28,675 bases of DNA from an uncultured Moraxella sp. GTDB taxonomy: Bacteria; Pseudomonadota; Gammaproteobacteria; Pseudomonadales; Moraxellaceae. The DNA is taken from positions 1 through 28,675 of the forward strand of contig CAKMOY010000101.1 in assembly GCA_927911235.1 (NCBI GenBank), in the 5' to 3' direction. The notes under the pieces were generated by a model that saw only the letters and a program-made list of their open reading frames with translations, was not told the DNA's origin and did not search any database. Below, piece by piece: positions 11,206-27,352 of this stretch (positions within the stretch are counted from its first letter, which is position 1; the number at the start of each line of letters is the position of its first letter). The position numbers and the translations under genes were made by a program.

Positions 11206-11944
11206 TATTGTCTCCTGCTTTGGCATCATCTTTACCATCTTTTTTGGCAGTTGCTTCTGTTACATCTTTTGAACGATAAGTTTTGGTATTTAACACCATA
11301 GTTGTTTGTGGCACTTCGTCTAAGCTTGGCTTAGTATTGGTTACTTCAAAATCATGTAACGTTACAATACGAGGCAACTGTGCTAAACCACTTAAAAACG
11401 AACCGAACTCATGATAATTACCCAAAGCAGCAATGCGAATAGGCTGTTCAATAAAAAACTCTTGTGAAACTTCAGGCTCAACCTTAATATCTTGGAACTT
11501 AATATTACTACCAGAACCAACCATCGTAATACCATCTACCAAATCCGAAATACGAGTTTCTTTTGGTAATTGGTTTAACAACTCTTTAAAATCTGCTTCC
11601 ATTTTAGCAATTTGGTCTTTATATGCTTGCAAATGACGAGCTTTTGATTCTTTTTCTTTGTATTGGTCTAACAAAGTTTGCTGTTCTGCTTCCGCAGAAG
11701 CAATTTCTTCACGCTTACTACTAATAGGCAACGCCCATGTTAATGCTGCTACCAAGCCCACAATAAACACCAAGGTCGTGATTTTGACAGGCAAAGGCCA
11801 GCTACCATAGTTATTTTGGTCTAACGATTTAAAACTGTCAGCAAACTCTTTAAAATCAAATGATTTCTTTGGTTTTTTATCAACAACTTTTTTTGCCTTT
11901 TTAGATAGTAACGGCTTTTTCGTTGGTTTGTTTAATTTAACCAT
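11192..11944 (-). CDS. pilO: Type IV pilus inner-membrane protein PilO
   Basis: Bitopic protein that pairs with PilN in the pilus alignment complex. The 250 residues show a Lys-rich cytoplasmic N-terminus (about 50 residues, longer than in many PilO proteins), one membrane segment (about 52-71, VKITTLVFIVGLVAALTWAL), a coiled coil (about 75-120), and a periplasmic ferredoxin-like domain from about 125 to 218 (LPKETRISDLVDGI then IRIAALGNYHEFGSFLSGLA). A charged tail ends it. The ATG is 3 bases past the pilN stop, and its AAGGAG ribosome binding site lies in the last codons of pilN, so the two are tightly coupled. The frame is intact. Confidence 0.95.
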   Translation of the reverse strand: MVKLNKPTKKPLLSKKAKKVVDKKPKKSFDFKEFADSFKSLDQNNYGSWPLPVKITTLVFIVGLVAALTWALPISSKREEIASAEAEQQTLLDQYKEKESKARHLQAYKDQIAKMEADFKELLNQLPKETRISDLVDGITMVGSGSNIKFQDIKVEPEVSQEFFIEQPIRIAALGNYHEFGSFLSGLAQLPRIVTLHDFEVTNTKPSLDEVPQTTMVLNTKTYRSKDVTEATAKKDGKDDAKAGDNNESK

Positions 11945-11947
11945 TGA

Positions 11948-12772
11948 TTACTCCTTTGCCGTGCTAGCAGTTGATGCTTTTGGATTGGTAACTGTTGCAG
12001 TGCTTGCAGGCTTTGCCACAGATGCACCACTCGCAACAGGTGCTTGTGCCACTTGAGCCGCTGATGCTTGGCTACTTGGAACAGTTGATGCAACTTGTTG
12101 CTGTGCCATCACAGGTGCTGGTGCTGATGCGACTGGACTAGCCGTGCTTGCTGTGCCACTGGCAGCACCTTGACTAATTTTGGTGGTTACCACAAATGTC
12201 AAATAACTGTCTTCTGGATAAGTCGGTCTAGGTGGTTTACCATTCACTGATTGCGGTGCAGTCGTGGCTTGTTTATAAGCAACTGCATCAGGCTGTTGCA
12301 AACTCACCACAGCAGAATCTTGCAACCATTCAGAGCCATCTAACGCACGGATAAAATTCGCAACAACGGTATTATCACTCGCCTGTCCTGTAAAAGTAAT
12401 CAAATCACCTTCACGCTTCATATTGGTTAAATACATTTGTGCAGGGATTAAACGTGCAATATCGTCCCAAACACGCACAGGCACAGGACGACGACCTTGT
12501 AAATCTTGAATCACCTTCATACGTGCAATGATATCATCACGCTGTTGCTCTAAGGTTTCAATCTCGGTTAATGCTTTATCAAGATTGGTATTTTCTTGTT
12601 TGATTTTTTCATTGGCGGCTTGTTGGTCTGTTAATTGGTTATTAAAATAACTCCAAGCTGCAAAAGCGGCGAGTAATGATAATAACAACACAGCCACAAT
12701 CAAGGTCATAAACTCTTTATTTTTACGTTCACGAACCTCTTGACGCCAAGGCAGTAAATTAATTCTTGCCAT
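11948..12772 (-). CDS. pilN: Type IV pilus inner-membrane protein PilN
   Basis: Bitopic partner of PilO; its cytoplasmic tip binds PilM. The start MARINLLPWR contains the conserved INLLPWR peptide that docks in PilM. A membrane segment follows (about 22-44), then a coiled coil (about 45-92) and a periplasmic ferredoxin-like domain (about 95-200, with MYLTNMKREGDLITFTGQA). The last 70 or so residues are a low-complexity Ala/Ser/Thr/Val/Pro/Gln tail not needed by the fold. With 274 residues it is longer than usual for PilN (about 200) because of that tail. The start codon shares one base with the pilM stop (TGATG), with AAGGAG inside the pilM end. Confidence 0.95.
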   Translation of the reverse strand: MARINLLPWRQEVRERKNKEFMTLIVAVLLLSLLAAFAAWSYFNNQLTDQQAANEKIKQENTNLDKALTEIETLEQQRDDIIARMKVIQDLQGRRPVPVRVWDDIARLIPAQMYLTNMKREGDLITFTGQASDNTVVANFIRALDGSEWLQDSAVVSLQQPDAVAYKQATTAPQSVNGKPPRPTYPEDSYLTFVVTTKISQGAASGTASTASPVASAPAPVMAQQQVASTVPSSQASAAQVAQAPVASGASVAKPASTATVTNPKASTASTAKE

Positions 12773-13821
12773 CAGTCAAAACTCCTTAATGCCAAACCAC
12801 ACGCTGCCATCAAGCTAGGTGCATCAACCAACAATGACTCAGTATTGACTTGATTACCAATCGTCATATTGGCAAATGGATTGGCAATGCTGGTACGACT
12901 ACCCAATTTTTGTTCAACCATGCTTGCCAAGCCGGGCAAACTTGCTGTACCACCCGATAACAAGATATAATCAACCTGATGACTTTGGCTTGAAGAAAAA
13001 TAAAATTGTAACGAACGGGTGATTTGTTGAACAATTGAATCCAAAAATGGCATTAACACATCTGATTGATAATCATCTGGTAATGTCATGTTTTTCTTGT
13101 TTGTCATGGCTTCTTCATAAGTTAAGCCATAACGATTTGGATACTTTCTGTGAGCTGTCCACCGCCAAACAATTGTTCGCGACTATAAACAAAATCACCA
13201 TCTTTGGCGATATACAAAGTCGTTTGACTATGACCGATATCAATTAAGGCAACATTTTGTGGTTGTCCCGGCAAACTATCCACGATGAGCTGAAATGCAC
13301 GCTCAATAGCATAAGACTCCACATCAACCACTTTTGTCTCAAGTCCTGCAAGCGTCATCACTTCAACACGTTGCTCCACATTTTCAGAGCGTGATGCGAC
13401 CAACAGCACACGAGATTTGCCTTCATCAGCTGCAGGCCCTAATACTTCAAAATCCAAATTAACTTCGGTTAAAGGATATGGAATATATTGGTCAGCATCC
13501 AGACGAATACGAGCCTCACGGTCAGTATCTGACATGGCAGTATCCATCTCAATGATTTTGCTAATCACAGATGCACCCGAAACGGCTGTTGCCACGTTTT
13601 TGCTAGACAAACTCAACGAGCGACTAAGTTTATTAATCGCATCGCCTACCGCTTCTGGGTCTTTGATTTCTTTATCAATCACAGCACCCCGATTGAGCGG
13701 TTCAATACCATAATTTTAGGTGAAATAGTCCTTGCTGGCGGACAATTTCAACCATTTTTACCGATGTTGAAGTAACATCAACACCGATAATTTGTTTGTT
13801 GCTTTTTGTTAAGAACCTCAC
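12772..13821 (-). CDS. pilM: Type IV pilus actin-like ATPase PilM (two frameshifts)
   Basis: Cytoplasmic actin/FtsA-like protein that binds ATP and the PilN N-terminus and links the alignment complex to the pilus motors. Seen in order: IIGVDVTSTSVKMVEI (phosphate 1 loop), YGIEPLNRGAVIDKEIKD, VALIDIGHSQTTLYIAKDGD (phosphate 2) and LSGGTASLPGL (adenosine loop). The start is GTG at 13821, with AAGGA 8 bases upstream; no in-frame ATG fits. Two indels break the gene. There is one extra T near 13716 (as read the first frame stops after about 40 codons), and one base is missing in the T run 13136-13138 (as read VMA-stop, corrected QNRYGLTYEEAMTNKK). Corrected length is 349 residues, normal for PilM. 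First gene of the pilMNOPQ operon, divergent from ponA. Confidence 0.93.
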
Positions 13822-13867
13822 AACAATGTTCCTTAATATACTAGTGTCGGTAACAGAAAATTTCTAC

Positions 13868-13896
13868 AGTGTATACAATACTGCATTGATTAACAA
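13868..13896 (-). promoter_or_regulatory. Possible promoter of pilMNOPQ
   Basis: On the minus strand, TTGTTA (13896-13891), 17 bases, then TACACT (13873-13868) give a 4/6 plus 4/6 sigma-70 match, about 45 bases before the pilM GTG. The gap between pilM and ponA must hold divergent promoters. An overlapping TATACA at a 15-base spacing is an alternative -10. Confidence 0.35.
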
Positions 13897-13986
13897 TATT
13901 CAACCATTTTTTAAATTTTATCTAATAAATGGAATAAAAATAGGATAAATGGCAAAGAATTTTTACTGCTGTTGAAATTTTTTGGG

Positions 13987-13992
13987 TATAAT
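13987..13992 (+). promoter_or_regulatory. Probable -10 box of ponA
   Basis: Perfect TATAAT 29 bases before the ponA ATG. No good -35 stands 16-18 bases upstream (TACTGC or TTACTG), so the promoter may depend on an activator or be weak. The predicted leader is only about 20 bases and carries no clear ribosome binding site. Confidence 0.45.
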
Positions 13993-14021
13993 AGCATTTT
14001 ATTTTTCCTATGTTAATCTGT

Positions 14022-16732
14022 ATGTCTAAAAATGCCACTTCTTTTTCATTGTTAAAGTTTTTTGTTAATTTGATTTTAGCCATTGTTGCATTGGCAATTG
14101 TATTGGTTTTAGCATTTCCGATTGGTTTTTATGGTATGGCGATGTATATCACGCCAAGTTTGCCGAGCCTTGATGAGCTAAAACAAGCCAAACTTGCCAT
14201 GCCTTTACAAATTTACACAAGCGATAACCAACTCATCGGACAGTATGGTAATACCATGTCTTTGCCTGTCGCCTATGAAGATGTGCCAAAAGATTTGGTG
14301 AATGCGTTTTTGGCTGCCGAAGATGCCAGTTTTTTCAGCATAGCGGCATCAGTGTCAAAGGGATTGGACGTGCCGTAGCCGAAGCGGTGAGCGATGATGA
14401 AGGACAAACGGGCGGTTCTACCATTACCATGCAGGTTGCCAAAAATTATTTTTTATCGCCTGAGCGAACCTTAAACCGTAAATTGGTTGAGTTATTTTTA
14501 GCTAGAAAAATTGAAGAAAAATTGACCAAAAATGAAATTTTTACTTTATACGTGAATAAAATTTATTTGGGTCAAGGGGCATACGGGATTAAGGCGGCTG
14601 CCAAACAATATTATAGCAAATCTTTGGACAATTTAACCATTGCCGAAATGGCAATGATTGCAGGTTTGCCAAAAGCCCCATCAAAATACAATCCTGTCGT
14701 CAATCCTGAACGTGCCTTAGAACGCCGCAACTGGATTTTGGGACAAATGCTCAAAAATGGTGCTATCACCCAAGCCCAATATGATGAAGCAGTCAATGCA
14801 CCGATTAACTTAAAACTTTATCAAGAAAAACTGGATAAAAACTTTCCTTATCTTGCCGAAATGACTCGTGTTGCCTTGGTTGAGCAATATGGCGAAAGCG
14901 TGATGGATTCTGGTTGGCGTGTGAAATTAACCATTGACAGCAAAGAACAAGAAATCGCCGACAATGCGTTAAAACGTGGCTTGTTTGCGTATGACCGCCG
15001 TCATGGTTGGCGAAGACCACCCAACACCAAATATGCCAAAGATAAAAAGTCAAAACCTGCAGTATTTGCCAATTTTCCAGATATTCCACCTTTTTATCCC
15101 GTTGAAGTTACCAAACTGATTTCTGGTAATCAGTTTGAAGCCCAAATGAAAAACGGCACAAAAATCACAGGCTCATTGTCATACGTACGTCAGTCTTATG
15201 GCAGTGTCAGTGTGCGTCAGCATGATGTGGTATATGTAACACAAAACGAAAACGATTCCGAAAAATGGAACTTGGTTCAACTGCCTGCGGTAGAAGGGGC
15301 TTTAGTCTCTGTTGAGCCTGATACAGGGGCGTTAATTGCCGCCGTTGGTGGCTTTGACTTTAACAAAAGCAAATTTAACCGTGCCTTACAAGGCTATCGC
15401 CAGCCAGGTTCTACCATCAAGCCTTTGGTTTATACCGCCGCTTTAGAAAAAGGCTTTAGCCCTGATACTTTGGTATCGGACGGACCGTTAAAGGTTGGTA
15501 ACTGGACCCCAAAAAATGCTGATGGACGCTTTTTAGGCTCAATTCCACTGCGTACAGGGCTTTATTTATCCAGAAACTTGGTATCTATTCGTGTCTTACG
15601 TTCAGCAGGTATTCCTGATACCCGAGAAATGTTGAGCCAACTGGGGCTTGAAAAAGACCGTATGCCGACCACGCTATCATTGGCATTGGGTTCTGGCGAA
15701 GCCACACCCGTACAAATGGCGACCGCTTATTCAACGATTGCCAATGGTGGACATCGTATTCAACCTTATTTTATTGAACAAATATTTGATTATAATGGCA
15801 AATTAATTTTCCAAGCTAATCCACAAAATGCGTGTGCGACTTGCTTTAACAGCCAACTCAAAAAACTCAATGCTGACACGCTCAAAGCATTTGAACAATT
15901 ACAAAAAGACGGCAAAAACAACAACGAAACCAAAAAAGCGGATTTACTCAACGAAAATCCAATTGATAAAGAAGAAAGCAAGCCAAATGACGATGCCGAA
16001 GAACCAACCGATAAAAAACAAAACACAAAATTAAGCAAAGAAGAAAAAGCCAAAAAAGATTTGCTAAAACGCCGAGCCGATTTAGAAGCTCAGCTTTATG
16101 ATGCTGGCCCTGAATCTGACCGATTAAAACCAAGTGCTATCCAATATCAGCCTTCACAACAAGCACCACGCATTATCGCCTCAAGCTCGGCTTTTCAAAT
16201 GGCAAACATGATGCGCGATGTGATTCAGCTTGGTACTGCCAAAAAAGCCCAAGCAATTGGACGCTCTGATGTCGGCGGTAAAACTGGTACCACCAATGAT
16301 GCCAAAGACGCATGGTTTGCAGGGATTCACCCAACGATGGCGACCATCGTTTGGATTGGTTTTGACCAACCTGTCGGCTTAGGACGTGGTGAGTTTGGTG
16401 GTGTGGCAGCCCTGCCTGTGTGGATGGATTTTACCTCAAAAATGCTCAAAGACAAACCTGTACAATGGGTATCTGTTAACAACCGTGCCAAATCCAAAAA
16501 ACAAGAACAAGAAACCATTGAACTAACCGACAATGGCGAAAGACGTTTGGACAGCAAAGGCAACGAAATCAAAGATGAAACCAAACCACCGAAAGGCGTT
16601 ACCCAAAAACGTCCTGAACAACAGCCTGACATCGCCTCTACAACTGACGATACGCCAAGCGAACAACCCAAACAAAACCGCAACATGGCACAAATTGAAT
16701 CCAACCGCCGAGTCAAATCTGCCGAAGAATAA
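14022..16732 (+). CDS. ponA: Class A penicillin-binding protein 1A (one frameshift)
   Basis: Bifunctional peptidoglycan synthase anchored in the inner membrane; also called mrcA. Seen, in corrected numbering: a membrane segment (about 11-36); the glycosyltransferase domain with Glu100 in EDASFFQH, then GGSTITMQVAKNYF and RKIEEKLTKNEI; the transpeptidase active site Ser464 in PGSTIKP; the S-R-N motif at 517-519; and KTG at 754-756. Between SRN and KTG lies a charged Lys/Glu/Asp-rich insert (about 610-690), and the C-terminus is a disordered Gln/Pro/Glu tail. One T is missing from the run 14330-14335, so as read the first frame stops at 14378 and the second opens at 14387. Corrected length is 903 residues. 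An ATG at 14010 in the same frame is an alternative start. The only plus-strand gene here, divergent from pilM as in related genera. Confidence 0.95.
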
Positions 16733-16749
16733 TCCATTATTTTGCAAAC

Positions 16750-16782
16750 AAAAAAACCCAAAACAACTTTGGGATTTTTTTT
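16750..16782. terminator. Bidirectional terminator between convergent ponA and the orphan gene
   Basis: CCCAAA (16757-16762) and TTTGGG (16768-16773) form a 6-bp stem with a 5-base loop. A7 lies on the left (16750-16756) and T8 on the right (16775-16782), so a U tract follows the stem on either strand. It lies 17 bases after the ponA stop and ends 3 bases before the stop of the converging gene. Confidence 0.8.
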
Positions 16783-16784
16783 GA

Positions 16785-17309
16785 TTAAAATTCAACCATA
16801 CCTTCTCGCAAACTTTCCACCACTTCAAGCAACTGCCCACGCCACTGACGTACCATATCCACCGATATCACCAAGCCATCAGTCGTTGCCTTTGCCATCA
16901 CATCCACCACAGGCAATTTGCCATTTAATACAACTTTTTCATTGTTTTCAGTTTTTTCTTTGGGGACAGGCTTAAAATTAACTTGTTTTACGGCTTGTTC
17001 AATGTCTGCCAAAAAGTCTACTTGTAAAAGTTTTTTTAAACGCACAATTTCAGGTGAAATTTGGGTTCGCTCTGCCAATGCTTTTTCAATGTTTGCCAGA
17101 CTGGGTTCTGCCAAATTGACATGATAATAATGGGAAATTTCCTGTAAAAATGCCAAATAACCACCGTACAAATGCAAAATTGCCGATTCGACATGAGCAG
17201 TTTGCAGTTGGGCTTGGGGTGTTTCTTCTGCCAGCTGGCAATAAATTCGGCTAAAATAAAATTTTTGGTTGGTTCTATCCGCTTGATAACGTGCGACACG
17301 GTTTGCCAT
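16785..17309 (-). CDS. Conserved hypothetical protein, possibly DUF6586 family
   Basis: A 174-residue soluble protein with no signal peptide, membrane segment or catalytic motif that I recognise. It looks mainly helical: N-terminal RYQADRTNQKFYFSRIYCQL, a helix pair around residues 37-66 with several Tyr and His, a charged Lys/Glu/Asn linker at about 115-126, then LPVVDVMAKATTDGLVISVD and a final helix with QWRGQLLEVVESLREG. From memory this resembles the DUF6586-type protein annotated in Acinetobacter and other gammaproteobacteria; the family name is not certain. The ATG at 17309 follows AGGAAAAAATT. The frame is intact and codon use is like its neighbours. It has its own likely promoter behind the rpoC terminator. 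Function unknown. Confidence 0.85.
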   Translation of the reverse strand: MANRVARYQADRTNQKFYFSRIYCQLAEETPQAQLQTAHVESAILHLYGGYLAFLQEISHYYHVNLAEPSLANIEKALAERTQISPEIVRLKKLLQVDFLADIEQAVKQVNFKPVPKEKTENNEKVVLNGKLPVVDVMAKATTDGLVISVDMVRQWRGQLLEVVESLREGMVEF

Positions 17310-17340
17310 AATTTTTTCCTAAATTTTACAAATAAACACA

Positions 17341-17370
17341 ACTATAGCACTTTTCACCAAAAAACGCCAA
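17341..17370 (-). promoter_or_regulatory. Promoter of the orphan gene
   Basis: On the minus strand TTGGCG (17370-17365), 18 bases, then TATAGT (17346-17341) match sigma-70 at 4/6 and 5/6. It stands 32 bases before the start codon and directly abuts the rpoC terminator, which fits a separate transcription unit. Confidence 0.5.
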
Positions 17371-17371
17371 A

Positions 17372-17405
17372 CAAAAAGGTCAATTCTTACGAACTGACCC
17401 TTTTG
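17372..17405 (-). terminator. Rho-independent terminator of rpoBC
   Basis: Arms CAAAAAGGTCAATTC (17372-17386) and GAACTGACCCTTTTG (17391-17405) form a 15-bp stem in the minus-strand RNA, with two G-U pairs and the tetraloop GUAA. The descending arm contains U5 and is followed by GUUUGG. It begins 25 bases after the rpoC stop, the expected end of the ribosomal protein and polymerase operon. Confidence 0.88.
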
Positions 17406-17430
17406 TTTTGCTAAATATTTGACAATCAAA

Positions 17431-21665
<4,235 letters not shown>

Positions 21666-21728
21666 ATTACTTCTCCATCGTGAGTAAATTATCAATTTTT
21701 TAAAGCGAATTTGTTAAAACAAGCGAAT

Positions 21729-21755
21729 ACTGCAACCATCATTGATGATTGCAGT
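21729..21755 (-). repeat. Hairpin in the rpoB-rpoC gap
   Basis: Arms ACTGCAACCATC (21729-21740) and GATGATTGCAGT (21744-21755) form a 12-bp stem with one wobble pair and a 3-base loop, 7 bases after the rpoB stop. In the minus-strand RNA no U tract follows, so it is more likely a processing or stability element than a terminator. Confidence 0.55.
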
Positions 21756-21762
21756 TTTTTGC

Positions 21763-25882
<4,120 letters not shown>

Positions 25883-25957
25883 TAAAAGTCCTTAAACATT
25901 CAAAGCGTTAATGCCTACCCAAACCAGAACTTATCTGATATTGGAGTTTTTTAAGTA

Positions 25958-25973
25958 TCATGAAAAATCATGA
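25958..25973. repeat. Small TCATGA hairpin in the rpoB leader
   Basis: TCATGA (25958-25963), AAAA, TCATGA (25968-25973). Each arm is itself palindromic, so this is both a direct and an inverted repeat. It lies about 75 bases upstream of the rpoB start. Significance unknown. Confidence 0.35.
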
Positions 25974-26189
25974 CAACAAAATTAAAATAATTATCTTACC
26001 AAAAATAGTAAAATAATTAGAATGGAATAAAAATCATCTCAAAATCACAAAAAACGACAAAAGCCAAACACCAATAAAGGCATTTAGCTTAAACGAAAAT
26101 AACTAATGATTAACAAGATTATTTTTTTGCATGAAACAAAAGAGTCCTTCGTATGTGTGCCACGTCTGACACGAAAGGTCAAGTACTCA

Positions 26190-26218
26190 ATTATACATAA
26201 AAAAAGCCACTATTGCAA
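26190..26218 (-). promoter_or_regulatory. Probable internal promoter of rpoBC
   Basis: On the minus strand TTGCAA (26218-26213), exactly 17 bases, then a perfect TATAAT (26195-26190). The -35 lies in the loop side and descending arm of the attenuator hairpin, so terminator and promoter share sequence. Transcription would start about 300 bases before rpoB. Confidence 0.6.
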
Positions 26219-26236
26219 GTGCGATAATGACTTTTT
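26201..26236 (-). terminator. Attenuator/terminator between rplL and rpoB
   Basis: Arms AAAAAGCCACTATTGCA (26201-26217) and TGCGATAATGACTTTTT (26220-26236) pair over 17 positions in the minus-strand RNA, with two U-G wobbles and one C-A mismatch. The second arm ends in a run of U (with the following bases, U7). It lies about 40 bases after the rplL stop. It probably terminates only part of the transcripts, as at the same site in E. coli. Confidence 0.72.
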
Positions 26237-26277
26237 ATTTTGACAAAAAACTGTCAAAAGCAAATAAACTTTTAGAA

Positions 26278-26649
26278 TTATTTCAATTCTACAGTTGCAC
26301 CTGCTTCTCTAATTTTTTTCTTCAATTCTTCAGCTTCAGCTTTGTTTACGCCTTCTTTAACTGGCTGTGGAGCGCCTTCAACTAGGTCTTTTGCTTCTTT
26401 CAAGCCTAAACCTGTGATTTCACGAACAGCTTTAATAACGCCAACTTTCTTATCGCCAGCACCAGTCAATACAACAGTGAAGTCGTCTTTTTCTTCAGCT
26501 GCAGGTGCATCACCACCAGCTGGAGCAGCAGCTACTGCAACTGCAGCAGATACGCCAAATTTTTCTTCCATTGCAGAGATAAGTTCTACAATTTCCATTA
26601 CGCTTTTTTCAGCGATTGCATCAAGGATTTCTTGGTTAGTTAATGCCAT
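26278..26649 (-). CDS. rplL: Ribosomal protein bL12 (L7/L12)
   Basis: Stalk protein present as dimers on L10; it recruits and activates translational GTPases. The 123 residues show an N-terminal dimerisation helix pair (about 1-35, [20 protein letters not shown]), an Ala/Pro/Gly/Glu hinge (about 37-54, [12 protein letters not shown]) and the C-terminal GTPase-binding domain with [20 protein letters not shown]. The length is as expected and the frame is intact. The ATG has AGGAA 8 bases upstream. It lies 63 bp after rplJ and 40 bases before the attenuator. Highly expressed; codon use is strongly biased. Confidence 0.98.
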   Translation of the reverse strand: MALTNQEILDAIAEKSVMEIVELISAMEEKFGVSAAVAVAAAPAGGDAPAAEEKDDFTVVLTGAGDKKVGVIKAVREITGLGLKEAKDLVEGAPQPVKEGVNKAEAEELKKKIREAGATVELK

Positions 26650-26712
26650 GATAATATTCCTAAAATAAGTGAATTTGTGTAAATTAAGCTACTTGTTTGT
26701 TTAAAACAAAGA

Positions 26713-27215
26713 TTAAGCAGCTTCTTCTTGTTTTTTGTCGCGTAATGCCGCAAGAGTACGTACAAGTTTGCCAGCTGCAGCTTCTTTCATTGTACCCATC
26801 AAACGTGCAATCGCTTCGTCGTAAGTTGGTAGTGTTGCTAAACGGTCAATGTCTTTAGCCGAAATCAACTCACCACCAAATGCCGCACCTTTAATTTCAA
26901 ATTTGTCATTGGTTTTTGCAAACTCTTTGAACAAACGTGCTGCTGCACTGGGTGTTCATTTGAAAATGCAATCAATGTTGGACCAACAAACATATCATTT
27001 AAAACTGCATAGTCAGTGCCTTCTAACGCACGGCGTAACAAAGTATTACGCACGATACGCATTTCGACACCTGCTTCACGGGCTTGTTTACGAAGTTGGG
27101 TCATTTTACCAACGGTAACACCACGTGCATCAACAACAACAGCAGAAAGGGCAACTTTGGCAGATTCACTTACTTCAGCAACAATCGCTTGTTTATCTTG
27201 AAGATTTAATGCCAT
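26713..27215 (-). CDS. rplJ: Ribosomal protein uL10 (one frameshift)
   Basis: Base of the ribosomal stalk; it binds 23S rRNA and carries the L7/L12 dimers, and as the L10-L12 complex it represses its own mRNA. The N-terminal RNA-binding domain is seen ([17 protein letters not shown], then [20 protein letters not shown] and [15 protein letters not shown]). Next comes the body ([24 protein letters not shown]) and the C-terminal L12-binding helix ([20 protein letters not shown]). One base is missing at about 26948-26951. As read the frame runs on to a spurious end, while the correct frame continues as [15 protein letters not shown]. Corrected length is 167 residues (E. coli 165). The ATG follows GGAG and is preceded by two strong A+T hairpins and an L10-type leader. 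Confidence 0.96.
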
Positions 27216-27230
27216 TGGGTTGTCTCCATA

Positions 27231-27254
27231 TTATTAATGATAAATCATTAATAA
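27231..27254 (-). promoter_or_regulatory. 10-bp A+T hairpin just before the rplJ ribosome binding site
   Basis: Perfect arms TTATTAATGA (27231-27240) and TCATTAATAA (27245-27254) with a 4-base loop. In the minus-strand RNA the stem ends only a few bases before the GGAG that serves rplJ, so it may control ribosome access or act as a spacer. Confidence 0.55.
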
Positions 27255-27264
27255 ACCTAATTTA

Positions 27265-27289
27265 TAGTTAATTTTTATAAAATTAACTA
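27265..27289 (-). promoter_or_regulatory. 11-bp A+T hairpin in the rplJ leader
   Basis: Perfect arms TAGTTAATTTT (27265-27275) and AAAATTAACTA (27279-27289) around a 3-base loop, ten bases upstream of the hairpin that precedes the rplJ ribosome binding site. The U-rich stretch after the stem is interrupted (UAUAAAUUAGG), so a terminator role is doubtful. Confidence 0.5.
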
Positions 27290-27352
27290 CGCTTCATTAC
27301 GGTGATTGACTTTAATAATAAAATAGTAAACAATAAAAAAACCAATCTTTCC

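Larger units (their letters stand above)
25883..26277 (-). other. rplL-rpoB intergenic leader (395 bp, no gene)
   Basis: The only gene-free stretch over 300 bases. It is very A+T rich and holds no credible reading frame. In transcription order it has the rplL stop, a 17-bp attenuator-like hairpin (26201-26236), a promoter within and after it (26190-26218), and a partly self-complementary segment at about 26145-26178 with TTTCGTGTC and ACACATACGAA. A small TCATGA hairpin and the rpoB ribosome binding site follow. In E. coli the equivalent spacer holds a partial terminator and an RNase III site, so a similar uncoupling of polymerase from ribosomal protein synthesis is likely. Confidence 0.7.

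Noticed and set aside
11206-11238. Longer PilP start at 11238
   Set aside because: It would put 11 polar residues before the signal peptide and lacks the AGGAG found ahead of the ATG at 11205.
13122-13145. Phase variation of pilM through homopolymer slippage
   Set aside because: The run is only three or four bases, too short for typical slippage, and the same kind of indel occurs in essential ribosomal and polymerase genes nearby.
16327-16840. Open frames opposite the ponA 3' end
   Set aside because: Antisense to the transpeptidase domain and the Lys-rich tail; Ser/Leu/Phe-rich nonsense with no start signal.
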